Shown here piece by piece: positions 44,701-56,700 of a stretch of DNA of 64,000 bases. Location: contig CAJNDT010000580.1 in the NCBI GenBank assembly GCA_905221615.1, positions 443,511-507,510 of the forward strand, given 5' to 3'. The notes under the pieces are model-generated. The model was given only the letters and a program-made list of their open reading frames with translations. It had not been told where the DNA came from and did no database searches. Position numbers and translations under genes: made by a program. Position 1 is the first letter of the stretch. Each line of letters begins with the position of its first letter. Source of the stretch: Symbiodinium sp. CCMP2592. Taxonomy: Eukaryota; Sar; Dinophyceae; Suessiales; Symbiodiniaceae.

Positions 44701-47700
44701 TCCCGGCCGCGGCCCCCGCAGGGGCGGACGGAGCCGGGCGCGACTCTTCCTTCTTCGTGGTGGCCCGCTTGGCCGCGGGGCCTTGACGCTCAGAGCCGCT
44801 CTCCTCAACGGCGCGCTTGAGGGAGGAGAGGGACTTAGCCTCTGCTGTCTCCTTTTCCTCCTTGGTCACTGCAGGAAGGCGGGTGTCGCGCCGTGCCTCA
44901 GGAGCCGCAGCCGCGGCCTCCTGGGCCGAAGCAGCAAGCTCCTCCTTGGCGCGTGCCGCCGCTCTTTCCCGTGCCAAGCCTGCCTTCATAGACTCCGCGA
45001 GGCTAGGGATCCGGACCTCCGGACTCCCTGCCTCAGCTGGGGGAGTCACGTTGGCCGCAGGCGCTGCAGAGGAGGAAGACGCCTCCTGAGAGGCATCCGG
45101 AGGAGCAGGAGCCATCTCCTGATCCTCGGAATGCGTCGCCGAAGATGGCGGAGCTTTCTTCTTAGGGCTGGAAGCCTGAGGCTCCGCACCCCATCGTGGA
45201 TCAGGCGGGGTTCCAGTCCTCTGGACACCCCCCTTCTCTCGAGGGAGCAGATCCGTTTCCAGCATAGGGGGATCTATCTCCAGTTGGGTGTCAGTCTGCT
45301 TTGCGATAGGGTTCAAGACACCCGCGGCGAGCTTTTCTTCTCTGAGCCCATCGTGGGCGTTCCAGATAAGGTCTGAAAAGGTTTCCCTCATCGCTTGGAC
45401 GTGCTCCCTCGGGGTATCTTCCCGGGGAGCGTCCACGTCCGGATCTTGGGGCTCCAAAAGCTCGTCGGGGAACGCCGGAGGAGGCGGTTCAACATCTTCG
45501 GGAACCTCTCCGGATCTCCCCTGCTCTTCGCGAATCGCCTCCAACGCTTCGCCCAGCGGGGTCTCGTCCCTAAACAAGTGACGGTAGGGACTCGGAGCTG
45601 CGGCGTTGGGCATCATGAAGTCCGTCTCCTCGTACGCTGGCCCGAGAATGGTACTCGGGTAGCGCACGGGAGGCTTCGCCCGCTGCACCGGCCTCCGGTC
45701 AAGGCGATACGTGCGCCAGAGACCATCGGAAGTGACACAAGGCGCCCCATCCGGGAGCCGCCTGAAATCACGCAGCTCCGCCCCGATGCGATCACAGAAG
45801 CGGTCCGGGTTGGAGATATGCGTAAACCGGCCCAGGTCAGCCTCAAAGACCCAGACACGGTCTCTGTGGTCTCTGCGAGCTTCTCCGTGGCGGAAGCGTC
45901 TCAGAGCCACAGCGGCTTCTCCAAAGAACGCATCGTCGCACGGGGCCGGCACCATGTTCGCCGGAAGGCCCCTTCCGTGGACCGCCGCTCGGTGGTACGC
46001 GGCTTCGTACTCGTGCTCGAATTCGGCACGGCACCCGCGGATACCACACTTGTGGCCGGACCCACGGGAAGGAACCCTTCTAGGGTCTCCGTTCCCAATC
46101 TCCTCGGGTGTAGGGCAACCAGCCACGCCCCCGCCATGGATCGCACTCCGGTCGGGGGTGTCCCCGAGATCGACGAATTCCCCAGGCACTGCAGCCTCCT
46201 CGGGAATCGGATCCACACTGAAAGGCACAAAGGTGTGCCGCGCAGGAGACTTCGGAGCGGGCCGTTCTTGGCTTGCCGACCGACGCTCCACGGATGCCAT
46301 GAAATCGTCGATCCCGCGGAGGATGGCCTCAGTCTTGGCCCGTTCCTCCTCGGTCTCCTCTGGGACGGCCGTACCTCCTTCTCGGGAGCCCTCTGGGCCT
46401 CCCGTGGAGGCCGAGCTCGCAGAAGGGGCTTCAGCACTAGGAACGGCCCCCTTCGGAGCGGCCTTGAGCGGAGGCCCACCAAGCTTAGGCCGGATAGGGC
46501 CTTGGTAAGGCCCGGGCCCCAGCCCTCCATGAGGCAAGGGCCTTTCCGACCGGTTCCTCGCAGCAGGTGGCGGAGGAGGAGATCGCGCGATGGGCGGCTC
46601 AGCCGGCCCACCCAGCAACCATCCAGGCCTGGTGCTCAAGAACTCCTCGGCCCTCTCGGTTTCCATGATCAGGAACGGCGGTGGAGGCCTGACCCCTTTC
46701 GGCGTCGGGCCAGGCTTCACCGTGACCATTCCTTCCGGAACGGCTGGCCTCTTCGGCGGCGGCTTCGGGTTCGCCTTCTTGCTGAAGTTCTTCGGGTGGA
46801 ACAAATCCGCTGGAGTAAGCGTACGGTCCGCCTCCATCGGCTGATCCCCAGGCGCTGCACCGGCACCCTCAGGGTCACCGGGCGCGGCCTGAGGATCCTC
46901 AGGCAGCTCATCCCGGGCCCTGGGCGGCGTCTTGTAGCGGATCGTGTCCGCAGGCGGTGCTTCGGGAGGCACCTTTTGAGGGGGGCGGTGTGATCTTCCC
47001 CGCTCCTGTTCCCCTGCCGAAGGCGCTCCCTCTGGGGCCACCTTGGGGGTAGGCTTTAGTTTGCCTTCCCGCCCTGGCGGCGGCCTATCATCGACCGTCC
47101 TGGACCGATGCAGCGCAGAGGGCATCCCACGGGGACCACCCTCCTTAGGTGGTCCAGGCGGGGGTCCCGCCGGCATTGCCGAGCTCTTGGCCCGCACCTC
47201 AACTTCCAGCTCGGAAGACGAGTCCTCGTCCCCGATATAGTAGTTGACCGGGCCGGCTCCGCCAGGCGGCGCCGACTGCTCTCTGCGGACTCCGCTCCCG
47301 GGCTCCGCATCATCGACCCACCGCAGGGTGTTACCCTGACGCTCTGCAAGCGAGAGGTCGAAGACTTCACAGCCGGGTTGCACCGTGAGGATTCGGAGGA
47401 TGCATTCTGGAGGGACACGCCCTGTCAGAACACATCCGTCTGTCCCTCTCCAGACGGGCACCCCGGAAGCCCTTAGGAGCTCGAGGTTCGAGACCACAAG
47501 ACAGGTCGAGTTCTTTCTAAAGCCCGACGTACTGTCCCGCTGTCTTGGGTACCCGGGCCCGATCACCCAATGGACAGTCAGGCGCGGGCCGTTTCCGCCT
47601 CCCGGGAGGAGGCCGTCGCGGCCGATCCGCCGCGCATGAAACACCTCTGTGCCATGACAGAGGGTGGAGCCTCCGTACTCTACCGAGAGCTCCCTCATGC

Positions 47701-50700
47701 CGGCCTCATCGAGGCCGTCTCCATACACGGTGCCCGCGGTCAATCCTGACCCACGGCCGTGTCCCTGGAGAGCCCGGATCCGGCCATCGACCAGCTCCAG
47801 CCGCTGCTTCTCCCGACCGCCAGCCGCGTTTTCCAGATCACTCGCCGCACCTGCCTCGATCGCGGACGAAGTGATCTGGAGCTTCTCGGCTAAGGCGGAT
47901 ACGCTAATCCAGCCCCCTTCGCCGAGATGGCCCTGCAGGCCGAATTTGCCGTGGCGGAGGGCTTGCGTAAGCGCCCTCTGGCAAACCGCGGGGTTCTCTA
48001 GCCACACCCACGGCTGCCATCGTGAGTTGCTATCACGACCGCCTTTCCCTTCGTTCCCGCGTCTGCGGCCACCTCCCATGGCGCCCCTCGCGGCTCCCTG
48101 GCCCACGAGGGGCCCGGCACACGGAGGAAAAAGTGGGAGTGGCTCCGCGACCAGCCGGTCCACGGAGGACCCACCGGCAGCGAAGGAAAGAGGGGTACAC
48201 GCGACCTCCCGGCCCACGTGTGCCAAAGCACACCGCGAGGCGCAAGAAGCCGATGGCAAGGGCCCGCGCGGCCCGTCGCAAGCTACTGGGCTACTCGTCT
48301 TGAGCCCACGCTGCGCGGCCATGTCCTGAAAGGCAGGGGGTTCAAGGGGGCTGCACAGAGAGAGGGGGTAGGGCTCACACTCAGCACGACCTACACCCTG
48401 GACTACCTCACTACACCCTTGCTGCAGCACGCACGCAACGAGTAGTAGCATAGAAAGGAGGTAGCGACCCACGGGCGTAAAGGCCTGCGTCCGAGCTGCC
48501 CCCCACGTTCCCCCCCGAACCCCCCCGACGCGGCACACTAAGGCCCCGAACCCTAACCTAGACCCCGCGGTCAAGACACAAGCGGTCAAGACGAACACAA
48601 GCGAGTTAGGGTATAGGGCTCTTGTGGGGTGGTTAGTGTCCGTTAGGGATTCATCGTGTTTTGCTTTTGCTTTAGGCGCGACCTTCCGGTCCGCGTCAGG
48701 CGGACTGGAGCTCGAGCCGTCGCGGCCTCGAGCGCCTAAGGCTTCAAGGGCGGAAGCGGCGGTCTGAGGCGCGGAGCGGCTGCCCTTCCGGCACGCCGTC
48801 CTTATCTCCTCCTCTGCCTCCGCATCCGTGAGGAAACGGCCGTCAACGACCCTACCTGTACGAACCGTCAGGTCGTCGACATAGGCCACCCATTCCTTAG
48901 TGAACCTAAGCCTTCGATTGCGACCCGGCGCATACGCGCGGTCCACGACGTAGTTAAAATCGTCGGGACCATTGACAGGCCCGAAGGTAAGCCCAATAGG
49001 GAGGTACTTACCGCTACGCGCAACAATGGCAAGAACCTCCCTGGCACGCTTCGTGTTGCGGATCTGATTGAACCCGGAAACCGCATCAACGAAGCTATAC
49101 CAGACTGATCCTACCGCTGCAGCGAGCACATCCGTGCTCCGCCGGCAGTAGTAAGTGGATCTCTTCACCCTGGCGTTTACCCTGCGGTAATCTACCACCA
49201 AGCGGCGTTTCCTCGCCCGCTTGTGGGAAGGCATCTCCTTCGTAGGGAAAGGGGCCGAACCCCAGGCCGAAGGGCCTCGCACAAGCTGCCCTCTCTGGAC
49301 CTCCTCCTCAAGCCGGTCATCAACCCACTGCGCCGCTTCCCCGCGGAGCGCATGGGGCTGAGAGCTGACCGGAGGCCCCGTAGGGACGCAGTCGTGCGCA
49401 AACTTCCGGACCGTGGTACGCGCCGTACCTTCGACCCAGAATGCAGCGGCCTTCCGGCCCACCGTCTCCTTAATGGCTGCGAGATCAGCCTCGGTGAGCC
49501 CCGGACGGTTCTCCGTAGGGCCCAACCTGAGGCCTTCAATGACCTGCGCCTTATACTCTGGCGTACGGCGGGGATCGGCAGCCACAGCCTGGCCTGCCAA
49601 CGCATAGACCTCCAGGTCCGCGAAGACACCATCCCAATCCTTGGCGTCTGCCTTCGACCGCCAGTGAGCATCCATCTTCCTGGAGAACTCCAGAACTTCA
49701 GCCTCCATCTTCGCTCTCTCTTGAGGGGAGAGGTCCTCGCCAGACTTAACGTCCGGCAACGGTACCTCCGGAGCGGAAGGCTTCGCAGGCTCAGCCGGCG
49801 GCTGGCCGCTCACTGAGCAAATGCTGTCGTAGCAAGGGGGCTGGTCGCCCCTCAGACCAGCATCCGCCAGGCAACGGCACAAGGCCGGAGCGAGCACCCT
49901 CGAAGAGGTCCGGGCCTTCGCGTGCTGATGGGCTACCCTGCCCAAAGCGTCAGGCTTTGCACAGCGAACGCAAACCGAATCCATCTTGAAGTTGGAAAGA
50001 CAGATCAGCGCTCCTTCCGAATGCTTAGAACCCCTAGGAACTGATCCCAAGAGCTGACATCGATCAGCTCGGCCGAAAGCCCAAGGGAACTTCGGTTCCG
50101 AAAGCGTCCCAAACACGGGAGCCCACCCCTGGGCCTCCCAAGGCTCCCAAAGTCCTTCCTGATCTGAGATAGTAACAAGCATCTGGCGCCCCTTCTCGGC
50201 CACCATTGCTCCCCACCTACTGACCAGGGAGAGGAACTCCTTGGGGATACCCTTACCGGATAGGCCCACAACGAGGCACTTGGGGTCGAGCGTATCGACC
50301 AGAAGGCTCAGGGCTTGCCGGTCCTCCTCTGAGGAGAAGTCCCAGCGGATCCCGTAGGAGCTGGCTCCTTGAACCGCAGCAGGAGGGCTACGCAGGCCTC
50401 CTGCCTTACTGACCTGAGTAAGCGAGTGCTCCGACACCGCTACTTCGACAAGGTCCACGTCCATACCCTCTAGGTGATCTCTGATCCACCCCTGGACCGC
50501 GGCACAGGAGCTACCTCTACCGACGATCAAGGAGGGCGCGGGAGCCTCAGCAAGGAGCTCCTTCAACGCAGCAGGGACGTCAATCGGGGAAGCTGCCACA
50601 CCCACTCGGTCCGGCACGGACTCTTGCAAGGAGTAACCGGCCTTATCGAGCTTCCGGGCAGAAGACGCAGCGAGAACCCCATCCCTACTAAGATCCACCT

Positions 50701-53700
50701 TGGAGATAATCTCCTTCACGGTGATGGACTCTATGGCCTGTCTCGTCCCTTCGCGGGTCAGAGAACCGCCTTCGTCCAAAAACGCAAGGTGCCACCGGAC
50801 TCTGAGTCCTGAGGCGTCGGGGATGTACCGGTGGACGCCCACCTGTGCCCTGGCTTCGTCCACTTGCGTGACCTTGCCTAGGCGACAGGTTTTAGGGCCC
50901 ACTCGGGCGCCATGGTACGCAACATGGTCACCAATACGCAACACGAAGTTGCGGCCCCGGCGCTTGACAGTAAACTCGACCTGCTTAGCTTCACCGGCCG
51001 CTTGCTGACCCAATGAAGGCGGCTGATGCTCTGGCTCGTCGAAAAACTCTATGGGGTCCCTCTTCTCGGGCACCTCCGCATCTTCCGGCACGAGCACTAC
51101 ATCCTCCGCGTGGGCTTCACATTGCCGGCCTGGCGCCTCACCAGGGCCACCAGGAACAAGTTCGAGTTGCAGCCTATGGCCTTTAACCGCCACTATCCTC
51201 CAAGGGCCGGTCAGACCAGGCTTCCAAGGGACACGCCCCGCCCCCTCTGGCCGGGGCTTGGGGGAATTCCAGACAACTCTGTCCCCCACGCGGAGCTCAA
51301 CTGTGCGACGCGACCGATTAGCAAGTCGGGCACGCGCCTCACTGCTCGCGTCCCAATGGCGCCGCACAGCGGCCGCCAAGTCGGAAAACTGCTTGAACTG
51401 GGAACGGGCCCAGTCCGTGATGGGCTCGAATTGGAGGGCCTCGCGGAGAACGTCCTTCTCCAACGGCAAGGCGAGGCTCCAGGACCGTTCCAGGTCCCTG
51501 GGGGTGTACCCATGCGCCCCCGGGGTATTATCCAACACATACTCGGCGACCATGAGCCATTCGCTCCAGTTCTCCATGGAGCCGCCGATATGCCGGATGA
51601 GGTTACCCAGAACCTTCTGGACCTCTTGGTGGACCCTCTCGTTGGACCCCATCTCACAAGGCCTGAGAGCCATACTGAACTGCTGAGTTGTCCCAAGCAT
51701 GGAGCACAACTCCAGCATCATGGCATTCTTGAACTCAGTGCCTCGATCAGATCGGATGAGGCGGGGCAGGGTGCGTGATCTCAGCACGCACCGCAGAAAT
51801 GCCCTACGCACATCCGTATGCGTAAGTGTCTTCATGGGTTCCAGAAGCACTGCGTGGCTAAGGCAATCAAAGTACGTAATACTGTATCGGAAGCCATCGC
51901 GGTCCTCCCGATTAGGACCCTCGCAGTCGACGGAAACTTCCTGCCAACACGCTTCCGCGAGACATTTGACAGGTTTCGCTTCGACCTTCGTGGCTCGGGC
52001 CCTGCCCTTAACACACGCCAGGCATTTGGACACCCACAACTTAACGTCTGGTTCCATTCCTGGCCACCAGACGGCCCTTTCAAGGAGACGGAACGTGACC
52101 TCCGCCGAACGGTGCGCCCCCAGGAGGCCACAATGCACAGTCATGTAGCATGACTTCCGCCACGTGACGCCATTGGGCCCGGCGATACCGTTCGGGACGA
52201 CCGGGACGACCACCGTCTGGCCAGTCTTGATGGTCACTTCCCTCTCCAAGACTCCGTCCGAGCCAAGCTTGAAAGGGGCTTCCGGCTTCTTGACCGAAGC
52301 CGTAAGGGACGGATCTCTCCGTTGAGCCTCGTGCCAAGCCGTGCGAAGAGCTGGCGTGACGCCGAACTCGCAGAGCCCGGCGCCATCCCTGGCCGCCAAG
52401 GCCAGCTTTTCTCTCTGACTCTCCGGGCTGTCCTTGTCCGACAGCACAGGGAAAGAACCGAGGCTGAGGGGACCAGAACCCCCGGACGCGGACACCTTAA
52501 CCCGGCAAGTCCGCACGGAATGTGACTTGACACAAAAGGGCCGGTGGGAGGAGTACAACTCCACAACCACCCGTGGGGCCTTGGTAGCGGACCCCACAAA
52601 AGCCAGGGTCCTGCTAAGCTCTCCTTCCTTGACCTCGATCTTCTTCGAGAGCTGGACGGCCATCCAATGGCCTTCCTCTCCTGAACACTGGAAGGCGGCG
52701 ATGACAGGCGAAGCCCTGAGCGACTTCCGATGCCCAAGGGACTGGATGCCGTCCCCATCATTCCAACCTTCCACGCGGTCCACCTCTCCCTTGAGACCAA
52801 GGAGACACGCAAAGGATTCCCGGAGGCGAACTTCGCCCTCCTGGAGATTCCATATGCGTTCGCACTCAGAATTAACCACATGCCTGTGGCTGTGCCAGTT
52901 GGGCTCGACAGCCCAGTTGAGCGAGCTCGGCCCGCTCAGGCAGGACGGGAAGGCCTGGTGCCCTTGCAGGACTTCACCAGAGGCGTTCACGACCCAGGAA
53001 CTCCACAAAGAAGGGCCGTCCTTCTCGCACCCCTCGACTGGAAGCTCCAGGTCGCCCCCAGTCCAGACCCTCGCCTTAATCCTGCCGTACACCGTGGGCA
53101 GGAGCCCTTCCACGGGCTTTTGGAGGAAACCTTTGGCCCATGCTCGGATGAGGTCCGTATCAATGTCCACCGAACCATCAGCAAGGCTGGCGGACAAGAG
53201 GGCGTTCACCTCGAGTGACACGCTCGGGTCGGCAGACTCCGGGCCCTCAGCGGCCTCCTTTTCGGCTTGGGCCTCAGCAACCTCCAGAGCTGTTTCCTCC
53301 GCCTCCTGCCGGATGCACGAAGGACACCTTGAAAATAGGTATGTCCTCTTTCCGCAGGCGCAGACTCCTTCGTGATCCCAAAGCTCCCGAGAGGGCGCGT
53401 CAACGAGACCACGCAAGGAAACATCCGCGACTTTGGAGATCCCTTCTAGCTTCAGGGACGAAAGGACCTCAGCGGAAGCGGCAATCTTGCCCACTATCCC
53501 ATATCCTGGTATAGGGGGCTCGGGAAACTCACGCCCCATCTCTGGGCACGCCTCAGCCACCTCAGCATGAGTAGAGTGCGCCTTCCAGACCTTAGGCTTA
53601 AGGCTCCAGATACCCTTGATCCCTGCCCAAGCGAGGCCCGCGACGCGGGCTTCCTTGCGCTGCAGGTTGCGAGCCTGGAGGGTGACTTCAACCACCAGCG

Positions 53701-56700
53701 GCCACCGCAAGGCAGCGGTGACAACTCCTCCTTGGCCAAGTCCTACCAGAAAGGTAGGGGAAAACGCAGCGGCTTCCCGAAGTACCTTCGCACAGGACGT
53801 AAGCAGGTCGACGCGGAGCTTCTTGACCTTCTTGGGCCCGGTAAGCTTACCGGTCATACCGTCGAAGTGGGACGCCACTCCGTCATCGTCCTCAAAAGGG
53901 CCCCAGCAGCCTCTCACCGCAATGGAGTGCCCCGGGATTCCCGAGACGAAGACTTCACGGATCTCCGTGAGCGCCCTTTCCTGCTCCGTCCAAGGGGCAT
54001 AATCGAAAACAATCATAACGCGGACAGGGGGACCGCCCGCGACCCCGACCGGCACCGCAGCCGCGGTCGCCGGGGCAACCTGCGTCGCGTGATCGGGAAC
54101 CGCGTCTTCCCCTACTGCCCAGGGAACAGGACCGTCACCTTCGGTCCCTTCTCCAAGGTACTGGTCCAGGTCGAACCCCTTCAGCTGGCCAGTCATCCCG
54201 ACCAAGTCCTTGGTCCGGGCGGCCAAGAGCTCGTCCCGACCCTTCGGGTTCCTGGAAAAGGAGTCCCCCAGCGTCGCACTGCGACCACTGAGACTCCTGA
54301 TCTCAGACCCATCCATCAAGATCTCCGCAACCCATCGAACCAGTTTCTGGTCGGAGCCGATATCAGAGGACTGCGCTCTCGTAAGATTGGCATGGTCCGT
54401 CCAACACAGGGTTCGGATAGTTCCGAAGACCTTTCGGGTTGCTCGCTTGACTTCGAGCTGTGCGAAGGCTTCTTGAATCAGCGGGGGCCAATTTTGCTGC
54501 GCAGGGGTCAGACTCTTGGAGTGAGTCATAAGAACCTTAATCCTTGAGAGGTCCCTGCTCATTTGCACCACCGAGCCCCCTACCGCAATCCCGCTGGCGT
54601 CCGCTATCTGCTCAAGCGGGCAAGAGCCATCAGCAGCCGACGCCTCATCGAAGGCCGCCAGGCTGATATGGTGGCTCATCATCTTCTTGATGGCCTTGAA
54701 AGCCTTGCAGCCGGCAGTGGTGCCTGTCCCCAGGCCACCTTCCGGAAACTCCGCTCCCGGTTTCTGCCATTGGCCCAAAACCTTAGCAGCATGGCCATAT
54801 TCCGCTGGCAGATAGCCCCGAAGCCAGTTCGCACACCCAAGGAATTGCTGGATGTGGAGCTTTTCCTTAAGCGGCGGGAAATCCACGACCGCTTGGCATC
54901 GCTCCTCGTCGGGCGCACTCCCGTGCCGCCCGATCCGGTGCCCGAGGAGCTTACCCTCTGACACACAGATCTCAGCCTTGGCGACACCAAAGGAGAACCC
55001 AAAGAGGATGCTCTTGTCGAGGAAAGCTTCCAAAGAGACCAGGTGATCGAGAAGGTGCGGGCAAGCACCCTTGTGCCTCGCACCCATATCCTCCCGCAGC
55101 TTGTCGTAGTAGTAGTCGGAGGGAGGTTCCTCGATCATCTTCTCAATGTCGGCCGATTCCACTATGTGGTACACCGGCTCGTTCCTAGTGTCCACTCTGG
55201 AACCACTAGTGACGTCTCGGCCGTGGCTTCCTCCAAGCCCCCTCGTAGCGGAACCCGCATCCCATCCTGCCCAACGCGGCCCCGTCTTCGTCCTGAAGAC
55301 CGCGAGATCGGACGTGACGGGCACGGTCGACCAGTCGACAGACTCGGGCCAAAGCCTGAGGTCCCTAGTCTGCCACAACCGCCACGGGCCGCCAGAAGAC
55401 TTCAAGAGGCAAGTCTCGTACGGAAGCCTTTCGACATCCGGCCGATTCTCCGGGTCACCTTCCTGGGGCCTGCCGCTCCAAAGGCCAGCCATTCCTCCCT
55501 TCGTCTGCCACCACTGGCCCTCAGTGGGGATGGAGGAGAGGAAGGACACGGCATCCGGATCCGTAACCACGGACTCCGTGGCCCAAGGCCCTCCTAGGAC
55601 CGTGCTTACGGCGGCAAGGGCGAAAACCGCCCCAACCCTCAGGCCCTTACGCCAACCCCTGCTGTGCGAGCATGCGCCGCAGCCTTGCAGGCCACAGACG
55701 GCGGTCCTCTCGGTGGACCCGCACGCAAAGCATCCAGGGAAGGTCGAGTCTTCGGCAGTGCCTAATCCGCAGTTCCCACACGGGTCACCACTCGCGTCCG
55801 TAAAGAGGGTCTCAACCCCTCCGCATTCACACGCGGTGGTCTGCGCGAGCCCGGTCCGGACCTCGCCGACGACGGCACCCGGAGAGACAGTCGTGTCCTC
55901 TTCGGCTACCAGCAAGATCGAACCTTCCTCGGCTCCTGTGGGCCACAGCCCAGGCACTGCTTCGCAGTTGGCGGACTCTACCGGGAGGACAGCCTCCGTA
56001 AGGGAGCCATCCTGGCCTCCACTGCCTTCCCTCTTCACAGGTGCGATGACCCCATCTCCGGCCAAGAGCTCCAGCGGGTTCTCCCCGCTGTACCGGAGCA
56101 GGTCCCTGCCTCCGGTACCCGGCTCAAAGCACAGAGCACCGTCGAGACTAGAAAGCCTGGACTCGAAGGCGTAGGCGCGGTCCTTCCGCGACCTACTGTA
56201 GTCTTCGCACCTGGGGATCTTAATCCCAAGGGTTTCCAGGGAGTGGCAGTCAGGAAGGGGCTTGAAGCCCAAGCCCTGCCGTCCCGAGCAATCCAAGGCG
56301 CGGCCGCCAAGGATGAGCCCATGCCAATCCGAGGTTCCTTTCGCGGCTATTTTACAGCGCACGAATATCTCTGGACCCTCGCTGCAGTTGTCGGGGGAGA
56401 GCCCCTCCAGAAAGCGGACTCTCAGCACGACGGCCCCCTTCAGGGGCACCGGCTTCCCTGCAGCGATCCCATGGACGAACTCCGGATGCACCCAGCGTTC
56501 GAACTTCACGACAGGAAACCTCCGGTCCTCCGTGCCGATCCCCAAGGCAGCAGCCCGGTTGAGGATCCCACAGAGGAGTTCCTCCGTGATGTGGTTCGAG
56601 CCTGCACACCCGTCCAGCATGCATTCCACCATGCCGTCGATGACCTGCACGACTGTTCTGTACTGGTACCCCCCGACCTCGTTCTCGCAGAGGTGCCACC

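Noticed and set aside
43877..46993. Plus-strand frames of about 500 codons opposite the retrotransposon ORF (43,877-45,376 and 45,395-46,993)
   Set aside because: They are Arg-rich shadows of GC-rich coding sequence on the other strand, with no domain. The minus frame carries all recognisable motifs.
48860..49492. Second, nested retrotransposon supplying the YVDD half
   Set aside because: No LTR-like repeats, primer site or stop codons occur around this segment, and it is in frame with the rest. Ancient recombination between elements remains possible.
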